In this document: positions 1 to 7,798 of the stretch, one piece after another
Layout of the letters: every line of letters starts with the position of its first letter
Numbering within the stretch: position 1 is the stretch's first letter
Assembly: GCA_002480925.1 (NCBI GenBank)
Contig: DLDA01000037.1
Location: forward strand, 41,477-105,476
DNA from: Lachnospiraceae bacterium UBA7784
Lineage (GTDB): Bacteria > Bacillota > Clostridia > Lachnospirales > Lachnospiraceae
DNA: 64,000 nt
Direction: 5' to 3'
Notes under the pieces: generated by a model
The model's input: only the letters and a program-made list of their open reading frames with translations
Database searches by the model: none
What the model was told of the DNA's origin: nothing
Position numbers and translations under genes: made by a program

Positions 1-426
1 CGCCTCCAGATCCGTCTGTACATACTCCCTTATCTCAGGGATCCTGTTACAGAAGGTAAGTGCCAGACAATAGGCCTGGTCCTTGAACTTAGCCTCCTCT
101 GAGGATGAAAGCGAGCCATCTTCTCCATTTTCCTGTCTGCTGCAGATTTCATCATAGCAGAGGACTATTTCTATCTGCTTGCTCAGGTTATACAGGACAT
201 CCTCAATAAGTACAGTTAGGTTGCCTGCAAGATTATAGCTCTTATATACCTGATCTCTGTAATATCCCGGGAATACAAGCCTTATAAGCTTATTTGTGAT
301 CTGCTTTATCTTCTCGACATCCGGCTGATTGAACAGGGCCATCTTGTCAATGTCCCTTCCTCTCCCATAATCTGAGAGGATCTTATTTACTAGTTTATTT
401 ACTTCTTCATTCTCTAATTCGCTCAT
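1..426 (-). CDS. cysE: Serine O-acetyltransferase (5' part, cut by window edge)
   Basis: The first 142 codons of a leftward gene start at an ATG at 426 and run off the window. The helical N-terminal part and the stretch around residues 125-142, with the pattern R-I-P-E-I-R-E-Y-V-x-T-D-L-E-A, match the region before the left-handed beta-helix of CysE/EpsC serine acetyltransferases. That enzyme makes O-acetylserine from serine and acetyl-CoA, the first step of cysteine synthesis. The catalytic beta-helix lies outside the window, so the family call rests on the N-terminal domain only. A sigma-A promoter lies just upstream. The product is expected to be cytosolic. Confidence 0.75.
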   Translation of the reverse strand, partial: MSELENEEVNKLVNKILSDYGRGRDIDKMALFNQPDVEKIKQITNKLIRLVFPGYYRDQVYKSYNLAGNLTVLIEDVLYNLSKQIEIVLCYDEICSRQENGEDGSLSSSEEAKFKDQAYCLALTFCNRIPEIREYVQTDLEA

Positions 427-459
427 CAGTTTGCCTTCCAGTAAAAATCTTTTAATTAA

Positions 460-488
460 ATTATAAAGCTTTTTGTGCAATTTTACAA
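460..488 (-). promoter_or_regulatory. Sigma-A promoter for the serine acetyltransferase gene
   Basis: On the minus strand TTGTAA (488-483) and TATAAT (465-460) are separated by 17 bases. The start codon is about 35 bases downstream of the -10 box. The promoter lies between the gene and the hairpin at 520-545, so that hairpin is not part of the serine acetyltransferase leader. Confidence 0.7.
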
Positions 489-519
489 TTGATTTAAGCT
501 GAATTGCAAAAATATCCAC

Positions 520-545
520 AAAAAAGACCCGCCTGATCGCGGGTC
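520..545 (-). terminator. Rho-independent terminator, leftward
   Basis: A perfect 7-bp stem GACCCGC/GCGGGTC with loop of six bases is followed on the minus strand by six T residues. No leftward gene lies directly upstream, because the neighbour on that side is the rightward LysR gene. It therefore ends either antisense transcription or a short transcript from the promoter at 593-621. Confidence 0.75.
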
Positions 546-586
546 TGGTTGGAAAAAGAAAAAAGATTACTTAACATTGACTGTTC
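520..586 (-). ncRNA. Candidate short RNA between divergent genes
   Basis: A minus-strand promoter-like pair (593-621) followed about 65 bases later by a strong terminator (520-545) delimits a possible transcript of about 67 nt. It would have a pyrimidine-rich unpaired 5' half and a terminator hairpin. It has no open reading frame of note. This is inferred from signals only, and no known RNA family was recognised. Confidence 0.3.
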
Positions 587-605
587 TTTAGTATTGTACT
601 AGAAT
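577..605 (+). promoter_or_regulatory. Sigma-A promoter for the LysR regulator
   Basis: TTGACT at 577-582 and TAGAAT at 600-605 are separated by 17 bases, about 75 bases before the LysR start codon. It overlaps, on the opposite strand, the promoter-like pair at 593-621, so the two could interfere. Confidence 0.7.
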
Positions 606-621
606 ATGGTCAGTTAGTAAA
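593..621 (-). promoter_or_regulatory. Possible leftward promoter facing the LysR promoter
   Basis: On the minus strand TTTACT (621-616) and TACAAT (598-593) are spaced by 17 bases. The -35 box is not ideal. Transcription from here would stop at the terminator at 520-545. Confidence 0.4.
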
Positions 622-681
622 GTTCTTTGTTTTCATTTATCGAATGAAAAAGATTCACTAATAGAAAAAGGAAAAAGATCA

Positions 682-1578
682 ATGACGCTACTTTCTTTTG
701 AAATATTTCAGACTATCCTTGAACAGGGGTCATTCGCCAGGGCTGCGCAGATACTGCATCTCACGCCTTCTGCCATAAGCCATTCCATCTCCTCCATGGA
801 GGAGGAGATAGGCTTTCCTCTCTTTATCCGAGGAAAAAACGGAGTAAGACTTTCAAGTGCCGGCGAACAGGTGAACCCCTATATCCAGAAGATCGTTTCA
901 GCTGAGGATGCCCTGAATCAGGCTGTTGCCCAGATGAAGGGGCTTGGCGCCGGAAAGGTAAGCATAGGCTGCATCAACTCAGTATGCCTGGCCTGGATAC
1001 CTGACATTATCCGAAGCTTTGGTGAGGAGCATCCTCAGATCACAGTTGAGATATATCAGGGCTCCTACAGCGATGTCGTGGAATGGGTAAGAAACGGAAC
1101 CATAGATCTGGGTATAGTTTCAGAGGCTGCATCTGACTCACTTCCATTCACCGAGCTTACAGAGGATGATCTGGTGGCCGTAGTTCCCAGGGGCTATATG
1201 CCCAAGTCTACAAAGATGATCACTCCTGAGGATCTCAAGGATCAGCCATTCGTGATCCAGCAGGACAGCTGTGATATCGACATTATAAAGTATCTCGATG
1301 AGTATCATCTTCAGGTCAGAGCCAACTGCCATATACTTGACGATCAGTCAGCCATTGCCATGGTAGAGGCCAGGACTGGTCTTCTGCTCATGCCCCGTCT
1401 TGGTCTTATTAACCCGCCTAAAGATGTAGAGATCTACCCTCTCTATCCGAGACACTACAGGAAGCTGGGGATCATCACCTTATCTGACGATTTCATGTCT
1501 CCAGCTGCCACAGAGATGGCCTCTCATATCAGAAACTTTGTCGCAGAATATATGAAAAAAGATGAGAAGAAAAGGTAA
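682..1578 (+). CDS. LysR-family transcriptional regulator
   Basis: The 298-residue protein has the standard LysR layout. A winged helix-turn-helix occupies about residues 1-60 (pattern S-F-A-R-A-A-x-x-L-H-x-T-P-S-A-I-S-H-S-I), then a linker helix and a two-lobed periplasmic-binding-protein-like effector domain from about 90 to 290. It is a cytosolic DNA-binding regulator, and the effector cannot be told from sequence. AAGGA upstream supports the ATG at 682. The next gene, a HAD phosphatase, begins 5 bases after its stop, so the two are probably co-transcribed. It is divergent from the serine acetyltransferase gene, a common arrangement for a regulator and its target, but that link is inference. 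Confidence 0.9.
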   Translation: MTLLSFEIFQTILEQGSFARAAQILHLTPSAISHSISSMEEEIGFPLFIRGKNGVRLSSAGEQVNPYIQKIVSAEDALNQAVAQMKGLGAGKVSIGCINSVCLAWIPDIIRSFGEEHPQITVEIYQGSYSDVVEWVRNGTIDLGIVSEAASDSLPFTELTEDDLVAVVPRGYMPKSTKMITPEDLKDQPFVIQQDSCDIDIIKYLDEYHLQVRANCHILDDQSAIAMVEARTGLLLMPRLGLINPPKDVEIYPLYPRHYRKLGIITLSDDFMSPAATEMASHIRNFVAEYMKKDEKKR

Positions 1579-1583
1579 TCACT

Positions 1584-2243
1584 ATGAATAATAAATGGAA
1601 GGCCATCCTCTTTGATATGGACGGGACTATCACAGATACAGAACGTATCTACAATAAATACTGGAACTCATGCTCTAAGGAACTTGGAATGACTGATTTC
1701 ACCTATCAGGATTCTCTGGATCTGCGTTCCTTAAATCACGAGGATTCCAAAGCCCTGATGCAGAAGCGTCACGGCTCCTCAGTCGATTATGATCTCCTGC
1801 ACAGGACCGTCGCCGACAGGGTAAGCCTTTATTTACAGGATCACCCAGTACCACTTAAGCCAGGTATAAACGAGGTCCTTTCTGCCTGCCACGAGAATGG
1901 GCTTATGGCTGTCGTAGTAACTGCTACAAATCTTAAATCTGCAAGAGAGAGACTTTCTAAGGCTGGCCTCCTGTCATCCTTCGATCAGGTGATAAGCGCT
2001 CATGAGGCAAAGCATGGTAAGCCCCACCCTGATCCTTATCTTCTGGCTGCGGAGCGCATCGGGCTCTCTCCTGCCGACTGCCTTGCTGTAGAGGATTCAC
2101 CTAACGGCTGTATGTCTGCGATCGCTGCCGGGATGGATACCTGCATGGTACCTGATCTGACTTATCCTTCCGATCAGCTGAAAAAAAGACTGTACGCAGT
2201 AGCGCACAGCCTGTCTGATATTATTTCCCTAATCGAGGTCTGA
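1584..2243 (+). CDS. HAD-superfamily phosphatase/phosphomutase-like hydrolase
   Basis: The 219-residue protein has the HAD motifs. Motif I is F-D-M-D-G-T near residue 10 (nucleophile Asp and acid/base Asp). Motif II is a Thr in V-V-T-A-T around 110. The motif III Lys lies in H-G-K-P-H-P-D-P around 147, and motif IV is V-E-D-S-P-N-G around 166. This is the beta-phosphoglucomutase/sugar-phosphatase subfamily with an alpha-helical cap at about 15-90. The likely reaction is dephosphorylation or isomerisation of a small sugar phosphate in the cytosol, but the substrate is not readable. It is co-directional with the LysR gene, and its 3' end overlaps the convergent nucleotidyltransferase gene by 15 bases. 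Confidence 0.88.
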   Translation: MNNKWKAILFDMDGTITDTERIYNKYWNSCSKELGMTDFTYQDSLDLRSLNHEDSKALMQKRHGSSVDYDLLHRTVADRVSLYLQDHPVPLKPGINEVLSACHENGLMAVVVTATNLKSARERLSKAGLLSSFDQVISAHEAKHGKPHPDPYLLAAERIGLSPADCLAVEDSPNGCMSAIAAGMDTCMVPDLTYPSDQLKKRLYAVAHSLSDIISLIEV

Positions 2244-3161
2244 ATAGAGCTCCTGTCTATAGATGCCCTTTTCTGTCATATGAGCAAAGGCTTTCCTGAC
2301 CGGCTCTACATCTTCCCTGAATGTAAGTCCATACCACTGGTCATCTGATCGTAAAACCCTGACCCTTATCTTCCTGTGTTTAAGCAGATCTGAAACAAAT
2401 ACAGGAATAAGGAACTCATCACTCATAGGGTCCCCTGTTTTCTTTTCCAGAAGTCTTACCAGAAATTTCCTGAAGCCGTCCTCAAGAAGCGGCACAAATT
2501 CCCTTGTAAATCCCCACATATTCATAGAGACCAGAGAATCTGGCGACAGGGCTCCTCTGTCAGAAAGAATCCTGTCCCCATCCCTGTGCACACCTGTGAT
2601 CTCATCTATGGAGCTCAGATAGCCGTCTCTGGTCTCCTTGCAGACTCCTCTTGTGACACTTCCATTGTCACTTAAGGTATTGCCAAGGCAGAATCCTGCC
2701 ATACAGTATTCATTACGATCATTTGAGTTCCTAAGGAAATCAGCAACCTTCTGAAATGCTTCCTTGCCATAATAATCGTCTGCATTTATCACTACAAATG
2801 GATTATCGAGAAGACTTGCCCCGGAAAGGACTGCCTTCCCTGTACCCCAGGGCTTCACCCTGCCCTCAGGAGGCCTGAAGCCGTCCGGAAGGGCAGAAAG
2901 CGACTGATTGACATAATATACATGTACATTCTTATGGCCAGCTATATTCTCGATCCTTCTGCCGATTATCTCCATGAAATCATCCTCTATATCGTTTCTG
3001 ATAACAAAGATGATATCATTGAATCCGGCCTCGATCGCATCATGGACAGAGTAGTCCATGATTATACTTCCATCTGCTCCCACAGCCTCCAGCTGCTTTA
3101 TCCCTGCTCCGTAACGGGAACCTATTCCCGCCGCCATTATTACCAGAGAAATCCTCTTCAA
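2229..3161 (-). CDS. Nucleotidyltransferase-family protein
   Basis: The 310-residue protein opens with the nucleotidyltransferase signature A-A-G-I-G-S-R-Y-G-x-x-I-K-Q-L at about residues 10-24. It has an N-A-D-D-Y-Y acidic metal-binding motif near 127. Families of this fold transfer NMP to sugar phosphates, choline phosphate or similar acceptors, and the acceptor here is unknown. The start is a TTG at 3161 preceded by AGGAG at good spacing. It follows apt by 11 bases, so the two form a small operon. The stop overlaps the convergent HAD gene. Confidence 0.75.
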   Translation of the reverse strand: MKRISLVIMAAGIGSRYGAGIKQLEAVGADGSIIMDYSVHDAIEAGFNDIIFVIRNDIEDDFMEIIGRRIENIAGHKNVHVYYVNQSLSALPDGFRPPEGRVKPWGTGKAVLSGASLLDNPFVVINADDYYGKEAFQKVADFLRNSNDRNEYCMAGFCLGNTLSDNGSVTRGVCKETRDGYLSSIDEITGVHRDGDRILSDRGALSPDSLVSMNMWGFTREFVPLLEDGFRKFLVRLLEKKTGDPMSDEFLIPVFVSDLLKHRKIRVRVLRSDDQWYGLTFREDVEPVRKAFAHMTEKGIYRQELYSDLD

Positions 3162-3172
3162 ATTATCTTCTC

Positions 3173-3697
3173 CTATTTTCCTGGGTAAGTGATCACCGCA
3201 TCGATATCATAATCTTTCAGGCGCTTTCTTCCCTCAAGACCCGCAAGCTCCATAAGGAAGATCATCTTTACCACCTTGCCGCCAAGCTTCTCTACAAGCT
3301 TAGCTGCTGCTTCGATAGTACCGCCTGTAGCGATCAGATCATCTACTAATACCACTTTCTGTCCCGGAGCTATAGAGTCCTTATGCATCTCTATCGTGGC
3401 CGTGCCATACTCGAGATCATAAGTCTGCTCTACTGTCTCTGCCGGTAGCTTGCCCTTCTTCCTGATCAGAACGAAGGGCTTATGAAGATTGTACGCAATC
3501 GGTGTACCGAAAATGAATCCTCTCGATTCTGTTCCTGCTATAACGTCAAAATCAAGTCCCTCAAGGAAATGCTGCATCTCGTCTATCGCAAGCTCAAAGC
3601 CATCCGGATCCTTAAGGACTGTTGTAATGTCGCGGAACATGATTCCCTTCTCCGGGAAATCAGGGATAGTACGTACGTAATCTTCAACCTTCTTCAT
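3173..3697 (-). CDS. apt: Adenine phosphoribosyltransferase
   Basis: The 174-residue product from the ATG at 3697 has family length. It shows the N-terminal pattern D-F-P-E-K-G-I-M-F-R-D-I-T and the PRPP-binding loop V-L-V-D-D-L-I-A-T-G-G-T at about residues 112-123. The enzyme salvages adenine to AMP using PRPP in the cytosol. A GGAG site 8 bases before 3697 decides the start; the frame extends nine codons further upstream without a better site. The strong promoter at 3815-3843 precedes it, and a nucleotidyltransferase gene follows. Confidence 0.95.
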   Translation of the reverse strand: MKKVEDYVRTIPDFPEKGIMFRDITTVLKDPDGFELAIDEMQHFLEGLDFDVIAGTESRGFIFGTPIAYNLHKPFVLIRKKGKLPAETVEQTYDLEYGTATIEMHKDSIAPGQKVVLVDDLIATGGTIEAAAKLVEKLGGKVVKMIFLMELAGLEGRKRLKDYDIDAVITYPGK

Positions 3698-3814
3698 TGT
3701 AAAATCTCCTTCAGAAATGATCACTTATCTATAGTGACCCTCTACCTTATGCCCGTTCATATCCTCCTGTTTCCATCAGAAAAACATATAGACTAATGAA
3801 AGTACTATGCTTTT

Positions 3815-3843
3815 ATTTTATTTATCTGCAAGGATCATGTCAA
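3815..3843 (-). promoter_or_regulatory. Sigma-A promoter for apt
   Basis: On the minus strand TTGACA (843-838 of the 3 kb block) and TAAAAT (3820-3815) are separated by 17 bases. The leader is about 110 bases and includes a weak hairpin (GGTCACT/AGTGATC) just before the ribosome-binding site of apt. Confidence 0.75.
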
Positions 3844-3862
3844 CACTTAACAGAAGTTATTC

Positions 3863-4747
3863 CTACAGATAAAGGCATTCTGCTGTCTTTATAGAAAGCT
3901 CGGAGAGGTTTATCTCCTTTTTCGGATCCTCGTTTGAATAAATCTTATTGGTCAAAATCCTAAGCGCCAGTGCTCCCTGATGCTTCGGATTCTGATATAC
4001 GGCGCAATCTATAAGTCCCTTTCTCATAAACTCCCTTGTGGCCTTGAACACATCAAAGGTCACGACATGAAAGGACAGCCTGGTCGTCATCTGCCATATT
4101 CCCTTGCATCCGCCATATACTCCGCCCGTCGTCGCAAAGAAAAAAGCGGAGATACCCGGATGATCCGACTGGATCTTCTGGACCAGCTCATAGGCCTTGT
4201 AATCTTCGTCCCGGCACTCACCTATGCACTCTACTGTAAGGGCCTTATCATTTTCAGCCAGATAATCCATGAAGCCCTTTATCCTGAGCTCATGTCCTTT
4301 TATCCTGTGAAAGCCGGTGACAATGCCGACCTCTGTCTTAGGCTCACATAGAAGGCACATCTGCGCTGCTGCAGCCCTCCCTGCCTTATATGGATCTGTC
4401 CCGACATAGGCTATCCTGCCTGAATCCGCTATATCGGTATGGACTGTTACGACAGGAATCCCATTAACAGACAGCGCCTTTAGTCTTTCAGCAACCTTCT
4501 CGTCGTCTATAGGTGAAATGATAAGTCCCTTCAGGGGCTTCTTCATCATCTCGTCAATCATACTGATCTGAGCGGCTGCATTCATTGGTGAAAATCCGAT
4601 AACAAGCTCCGGCTCCGCCTTTACAGACGGCAGCACCGCCTTGATCCCTTCTATTACCGAGTCAAAGAAATCTGCCTTCTCATCTCCGTAGAACAGAACT
4701 CCTATCCTGTCCCTAGTCTTTAGACCTGCGTCCTTCTGCTGTGCCAT
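3863..4747 (-). CDS. LacI-type sugar-binding domain protein without DNA-binding domain or signal peptide
   Basis: From the ATG at 4747 the product is 294 residues, essentially one type-1 periplasmic-binding-protein fold. Characteristic stretches are G-V-L-F-Y-G-D near the start, I-I-S-P-I-D-D near residue 82, and V-G-T-D-P-Y-K-A-G-R-A-A-A near 118. There is no lipobox, signal peptide or helix-turn-helix, so it should be cytosolic and act as a sensor. It begins inside the end of the MarR gene, in a different frame, which implies translational coupling. The likely role is to bind a sugar or related ligand and influence the MarR partner, but that is inference. The frame stays open for ten more codons upstream. 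Confidence 0.75.
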   Translation of the reverse strand: MAQQKDAGLKTRDRIGVLFYGDEKADFFDSVIEGIKAVLPSVKAEPELVIGFSPMNAAAQISMIDEMMKKPLKGLIISPIDDEKVAERLKALSVNGIPVVTVHTDIADSGRIAYVGTDPYKAGRAAAAQMCLLCEPKTEVGIVTGFHRIKGHELRIKGFMDYLAENDKALTVECIGECRDEDYKAYELVQKIQSDHPGISAFFFATTGGVYGGCKGIWQMTTRLSFHVVTFDVFKATREFMRKGLIDCAVYQNPKHQGALALRILTNKIYSNEDPKKEINLSELSIKTAECLYL

Positions 4748-5210
4748 TTTTAGTTTTCCCTTCTCCTGAATACACATTCTTGCCCATAAGTTCTTTATCG
4801 ATTATGCCTAGCATATCAACGAGCCTGTTATAATCCTCATCGGAAAAACGTTCCCTTATCCTTTCCGACAGATCCCTTATATAGGTCTCTTTAGCCCTGA
4901 CATACTGCAAATACCTCTTTTTTGGCACAAGGAAAAACTTTCTCCTGTCCTCCTTGTCCTGACTTTTCATCAGAAAGCCCTTCTTCATAAGCCCCGCAAC
5001 CCTGTAAGCAGCATTTGGAGGCGAGATATTCAAAGCCCTTGCAAACTCAGCTACTGTCGGGCTTCCAAGCGATGTGATCGTCTCCATGCTGACCCTTTCT
5101 ACGGATGTCAGAGTATCAAAAGCTGCGCAGGCAGCATTTTCCGCCTGAGAAAGGCCCAGACGAATCTTATAATATATATCATGTATTTCTTCCTGCAATT
5201 CCATCAGCAT
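4713..5210 (-). CDS. MarR-family transcriptional regulator
   Basis: The 165-residue protein has a winged helix-turn-helix at about residues 45-105 (S-P-T-V-A-E-F-A-R-A-L-N-I-S-P-P-N-A-A-Y-like recognition region, then a D-R-R-K-F-F wing) flanked by dimerisation helices. That is the MarR layout. The last 20 residues are polar and rich in Lys, Glu and Gly, and are coded across the start of the downstream sensor gene. Two in-frame ATGs (5210, 5204) follow an AGGAG, and the exact start is uncertain by two codons. An AT-rich near-palindrome overlaps its promoter and is a candidate autoregulatory site. Confidence 0.88.
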   Translation of the reverse strand: MLMELQEEIHDIYYKIRLGLSQAENAACAAFDTLTSVERVSMETITSLGSPTVAEFARALNISPPNAAYRVAGLMKKGFLMKSQDKEDRRKFFLVPKKRYLQYVRAKETYIRDLSERIRERFSDEDYNRLVDMLGIIDKELMGKNVYSGEGKTKNGTAEGRRSKD

Positions 5211-5230
5211 CAGACTCCTCTGAACAAACT

Positions 5231-5273
5231 AAATCATTAAAAATATTTTATCATTTAATTGTTAAAAAATCAA
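5231..5273 (-). promoter_or_regulatory. Promoter and candidate operator of the MarR gene
   Basis: On the minus strand TTGATT (5273-5268) and TAAAAT (5250-5245) are spaced by 17 bases. The 26 bases 5231-5256, covering the -10 box, form an imperfect palindrome with about 20 of 26 matching positions. Its size and placement fit a MarR dimer site, suggesting autorepression. Confidence 0.55.
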
Positions 5274-5276
5274 TAG

Positions 5277-5882
5277 CTACTGACCCTCATTCTCTATAAC
5301 CTGATCCATCATATCAAGGACATCCTCTCTCCCCTGCTTTGTCACCGATGAAAAGGGAAGCACTATTATATCCCTGATTTCGATATGATCCCCTATGAAG
5401 CGCTCAATCCTTTCTATAGTGCGCGGGAGCTGACTGCGTTTCAGCTTATCGGCCTTGGTCGCTATTACCACTGTCTCGATACCCAGATAAGCAAGATAGT
5501 TGATCATTTGAAGATCCTGTTCTGTCGGATCATGTCTTATATCAACTAAAAGAAAAACAGCCGCTAGCTTCAAAGAGCTGGTCAGATATCTTTCGATCAT
5601 CCGTCCCCATTCCTTTGCAGTCTCGCGGCTGGTTTTGGCATATCCGTACCCCGGCAGATCCACAAGGTAAATCTGATCATTTATGTTATAATAATTGATA
5701 GTCTGCGTCTTTCCCGGCTTTGATGATGTGCGGGCCAGCTTTGTCCTGTTCATAAGGCAGTTTATAAGACTTGATTTCCCTGCATTAGAACGGCCGGCGA
5801 ACGCCACCTCAGGGTGGACATTCGCCGGCAGATCACTGGTAATCCCGCAGACTGTTTCAAGTTCAACGGTTTTTATATTCAT
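5277..5882 (-). CDS. engB: Ribosome-assembly GTPase EngB (YsxC/YihA)
   Basis: The 201-residue protein has the full set of GTPase motifs. G1 is G-R-S-N-A-G-K-S-S around residue 31, G3 is D-L-P-G-Y-G-Y around 74, and G4 is T-K-A-D around 142. The D-L-P-G-Y-G-Y form of G3 is diagnostic for the EngB group, which helps large-subunit ribosome assembly in the cytosol. The start codon overlaps the clpX stop as ATGA, so it is the last gene of the tig-clpP-clpX-engB run and translationally coupled to clpX. Confidence 0.95.
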   Translation of the reverse strand: MNIKTVELETVCGITSDLPANVHPEVAFAGRSNAGKSSLINCLMNRTKLARTSSKPGKTQTINYYNINDQIYLVDLPGYGYAKTSRETAKEWGRMIERYLTSSLKLAAVFLLVDIRHDPTEQDLQMINYLAYLGIETVVIATKADKLKRSQLPRTIERIERFIGDHIEIRDIIVLPFSSVTKQGREDVLDMMDQVIENEGQ

Positions 5883-7186
5883 GCGCTTTCCTGATCGCTA
5901 TCCTTGTCAGATGAACTGTCCTGCTCTCCCATATTCTGGTCGAGCAGAAGATGGGAATCAACTATCTCCTTTGTGATAGTAAGCTTGTCAATTTCATCAT
6001 CTGACGGAATATCATACATATAATCCATCATCACATTTTCCATGATGGACCTTAAGCCTCTTGCTCCTGTCTTTCTCTCAAGAGATTTCTTAGCTATCTC
6101 CCTGATCGCATCATCCTCGAATTCAAGCTTAACGCCATCCATCTCAAATAGTGCCTGATACTGCTTTACCAGAGCGTTCTTTGGCTCAGTAAGAATACGG
6201 ACCAGATCATCCTCGCTAAGCAGATCAAGAGAAACATTTATAGGTACTCTTCCAATGAATTCAGGAATAAGTCCGTACTTAACGAAATCCTGAGGTAGGG
6301 CAAGCTTTAACAGCTCGCTCTCTGACTTGTCCTCGCCTGCTGTATCCGATGTACTTGTCGCAAAGCCTATACGTCTGGTATCCAGTCTTGACTCTATTAT
6401 CTTGTCAAGACCTTCAAATGCACCGCCGCAGATAAAGAGGATATTGGTAGTATTGATCTGGATCAGCTCCTGCTGAGGATGCTTCCTCCCGCCCTGAGGA
6501 GGAACTGAGGCATTGGTACCCTCTAGTATCTTAAGGAGGGCCTGCTGTACTCCCTCACCTGATACATCCCTTGTGATCGATACATTCTCACTCTTCTTTG
6601 TGATCTTATCTATCTCATCTATGTAGATGATACCAAGCTCTGCTTTCGGTACGTTATAATCGGCTGCCTGAATAAGCTTCAGAAGGATATTCTCCACATC
6701 CTCACCGACATAGCCTGCCTCTGTAAGAGTAGTCGCATCTGCTATCGCAAACGGAACTCCTAAAACTCTTGCAAGCGTCTGGGCCAGAAGTGTCTTTCCT
6801 GATCCTGTGGGGCCAAGCATGAGGACATTACTCTTCTGCAGCTCGACATCGGTCTTCTTGCCTGACAGAATTCTCTTATAGTGGTTATAGACAGCTACAG
6901 AAAGAACCTTCTTGGCCTCATCCTGACCTATGACATACTGATCCAGGAAGGCCTTGAGCTCCTTTGGCTTCTGAAGATTGATCTCCATTCCTTCTGTCGA
7001 ATCGATGCTTTTGAATGGAAGCCTGGAGTCGTCACCGAACTCCTCATCTATGATCTCAGAGCATATATCTATACACTCATCACAGATATAGGTACCGTTC
7101 GGACCCTCGATCAGCTTCCTGACCTCATTCTGTCTTCTTCCGCAGAAGGAACAGCGGATATCATTAGAATATTTTCTTCCTGCCAT
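5879..7186 (-). CDS. clpX: ATP-dependent Clp protease ATP-binding subunit ClpX
   Basis: The 435-residue protein has an N-terminal C4 zinc-binding domain (C-S-F-C-G ... C-D-E-C within residues 12-38). Walker A is G-P-T-G-S-G-K-T near 126 and Walker B is I-I-Y-I-D-E-I-D near 190. The I-G-F motif around 272-275 and R-rich sensor regions follow, the length is typical, and the C-terminus is acidic. ClpX unfolds tagged substrates and feeds them to ClpP. It starts 3 bases upstream of the clpP stop with a GGAG site, and overlaps engB by 4 bases. Confidence 0.97.
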   Translation of the reverse strand: MAGRKYSNDIRCSFCGRRQNEVRKLIEGPNGTYICDECIDICSEIIDEEFGDDSRLPFKSIDSTEGMEINLQKPKELKAFLDQYVIGQDEAKKVLSVAVYNHYKRILSGKKTDVELQKSNVLMLGPTGSGKTLLAQTLARVLGVPFAIADATTLTEAGYVGEDVENILLKLIQAADYNVPKAELGIIYIDEIDKITKKSENVSITRDVSGEGVQQALLKILEGTNASVPPQGGRKHPQQELIQINTTNILFICGGAFEGLDKIIESRLDTRRIGFATSTSDTAGEDKSESELLKLALPQDFVKYGLIPEFIGRVPINVSLDLLSEDDLVRILTEPKNALVKQYQALFEMDGVKLEFEDDAIREIAKKSLERKTGARGLRSIMENVMMDYMYDIPSDDEIDKLTITKEIVDSHLLLDQNMGEQDSSSDKDSDQESA

Positions 7187-7188
7187 TA

Positions 7189-7776
7189 TTACTCCTCGCG
7201 GTTGGTGATGACCTTATCTATAAGACCGTAATCGAGAGCCTCATCAGCAGACAAATAATGATCTCTATCTGTATCTGCAGCGATCTGCTCTACTGACTTT
7301 CCTGTGTTGGCTGCTAAGAGCTCATTGAGTCTTTTCTTGGTCTTTAAAATATTCTCCGCAGCGATCTCGATTTCTGTCGCCTGGCCCTTCGTTCCGCCTG
7401 ACGGCTGATGGATCATGATCTCAGCATTTGGGAGAGCCATTCTCTTGCCCTTTGCTCCTCCTGCTAAGAGGAAAGCTCCCATTGATGCAGCAAGTCCTAC
7501 GCAGATCGTTGATACATCGCACTTGATATACTGCATTGTATCATAGATGGCAAAGCCTGCAGTCACCATTCCACCCGGAGAATTGATATACAGATGTATA
7601 TCCTTATTCGGATCCTCTGACTCAAGGAAAAGAAGCTGTGCCACAACCAGTGATGCTGTAGTCTCATTGACCTCTTCCCCTAAGAAGATGATCCTGTCCT
7701 TAAGCAGACGCGAGAAGATATCATAGCTCCTCTCGCCTCTTGAATTCTGTTCTACGACATAAGGCATTGATGCCAT
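7189..7776 (-). CDS. clpP: ATP-dependent Clp protease proteolytic subunit ClpP
   Basis: The 195-residue protein has the serine protease triad of ClpP. The nucleophile Ser is in G-L-A-A-S-M-G-A (about 98), the His is in M-I-H-Q-P-S-G-G (about 123) and the Asp is in D-R-D-H-Y-L-S (about 172). The N-terminus is short, so little propeptide is expected. It forms the tetradecameric chamber that works with ClpX, encoded immediately downstream. AGGAGG precedes the ATG. It lies 22 bases after the trigger factor gene. Confidence 0.97.
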   Translation of the reverse strand: MASMPYVVEQNSRGERSYDIFSRLLKDRIIFLGEEVNETTASLVVAQLLFLESEDPNKDIHLYINSPGGMVTAGFAIYDTMQYIKCDVSTICVGLAASMGAFLLAGGAKGKRMALPNAEIMIHQPSGGTKGQATEIEIAAENILKTKKRLNELLAANTGKSVEQIAADTDRDHYLSADEALDYGLIDKVITNREE

Positions 7777-7798
7777 TAGCTTTGCCTCCTTTTATTAA

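Noticed and set aside
520..545. Attenuator or T-box of the serine acetyltransferase gene
   Set aside because: A full sigma-A promoter for that gene lies between the hairpin and the start codon, and no T-box core sequence was found.
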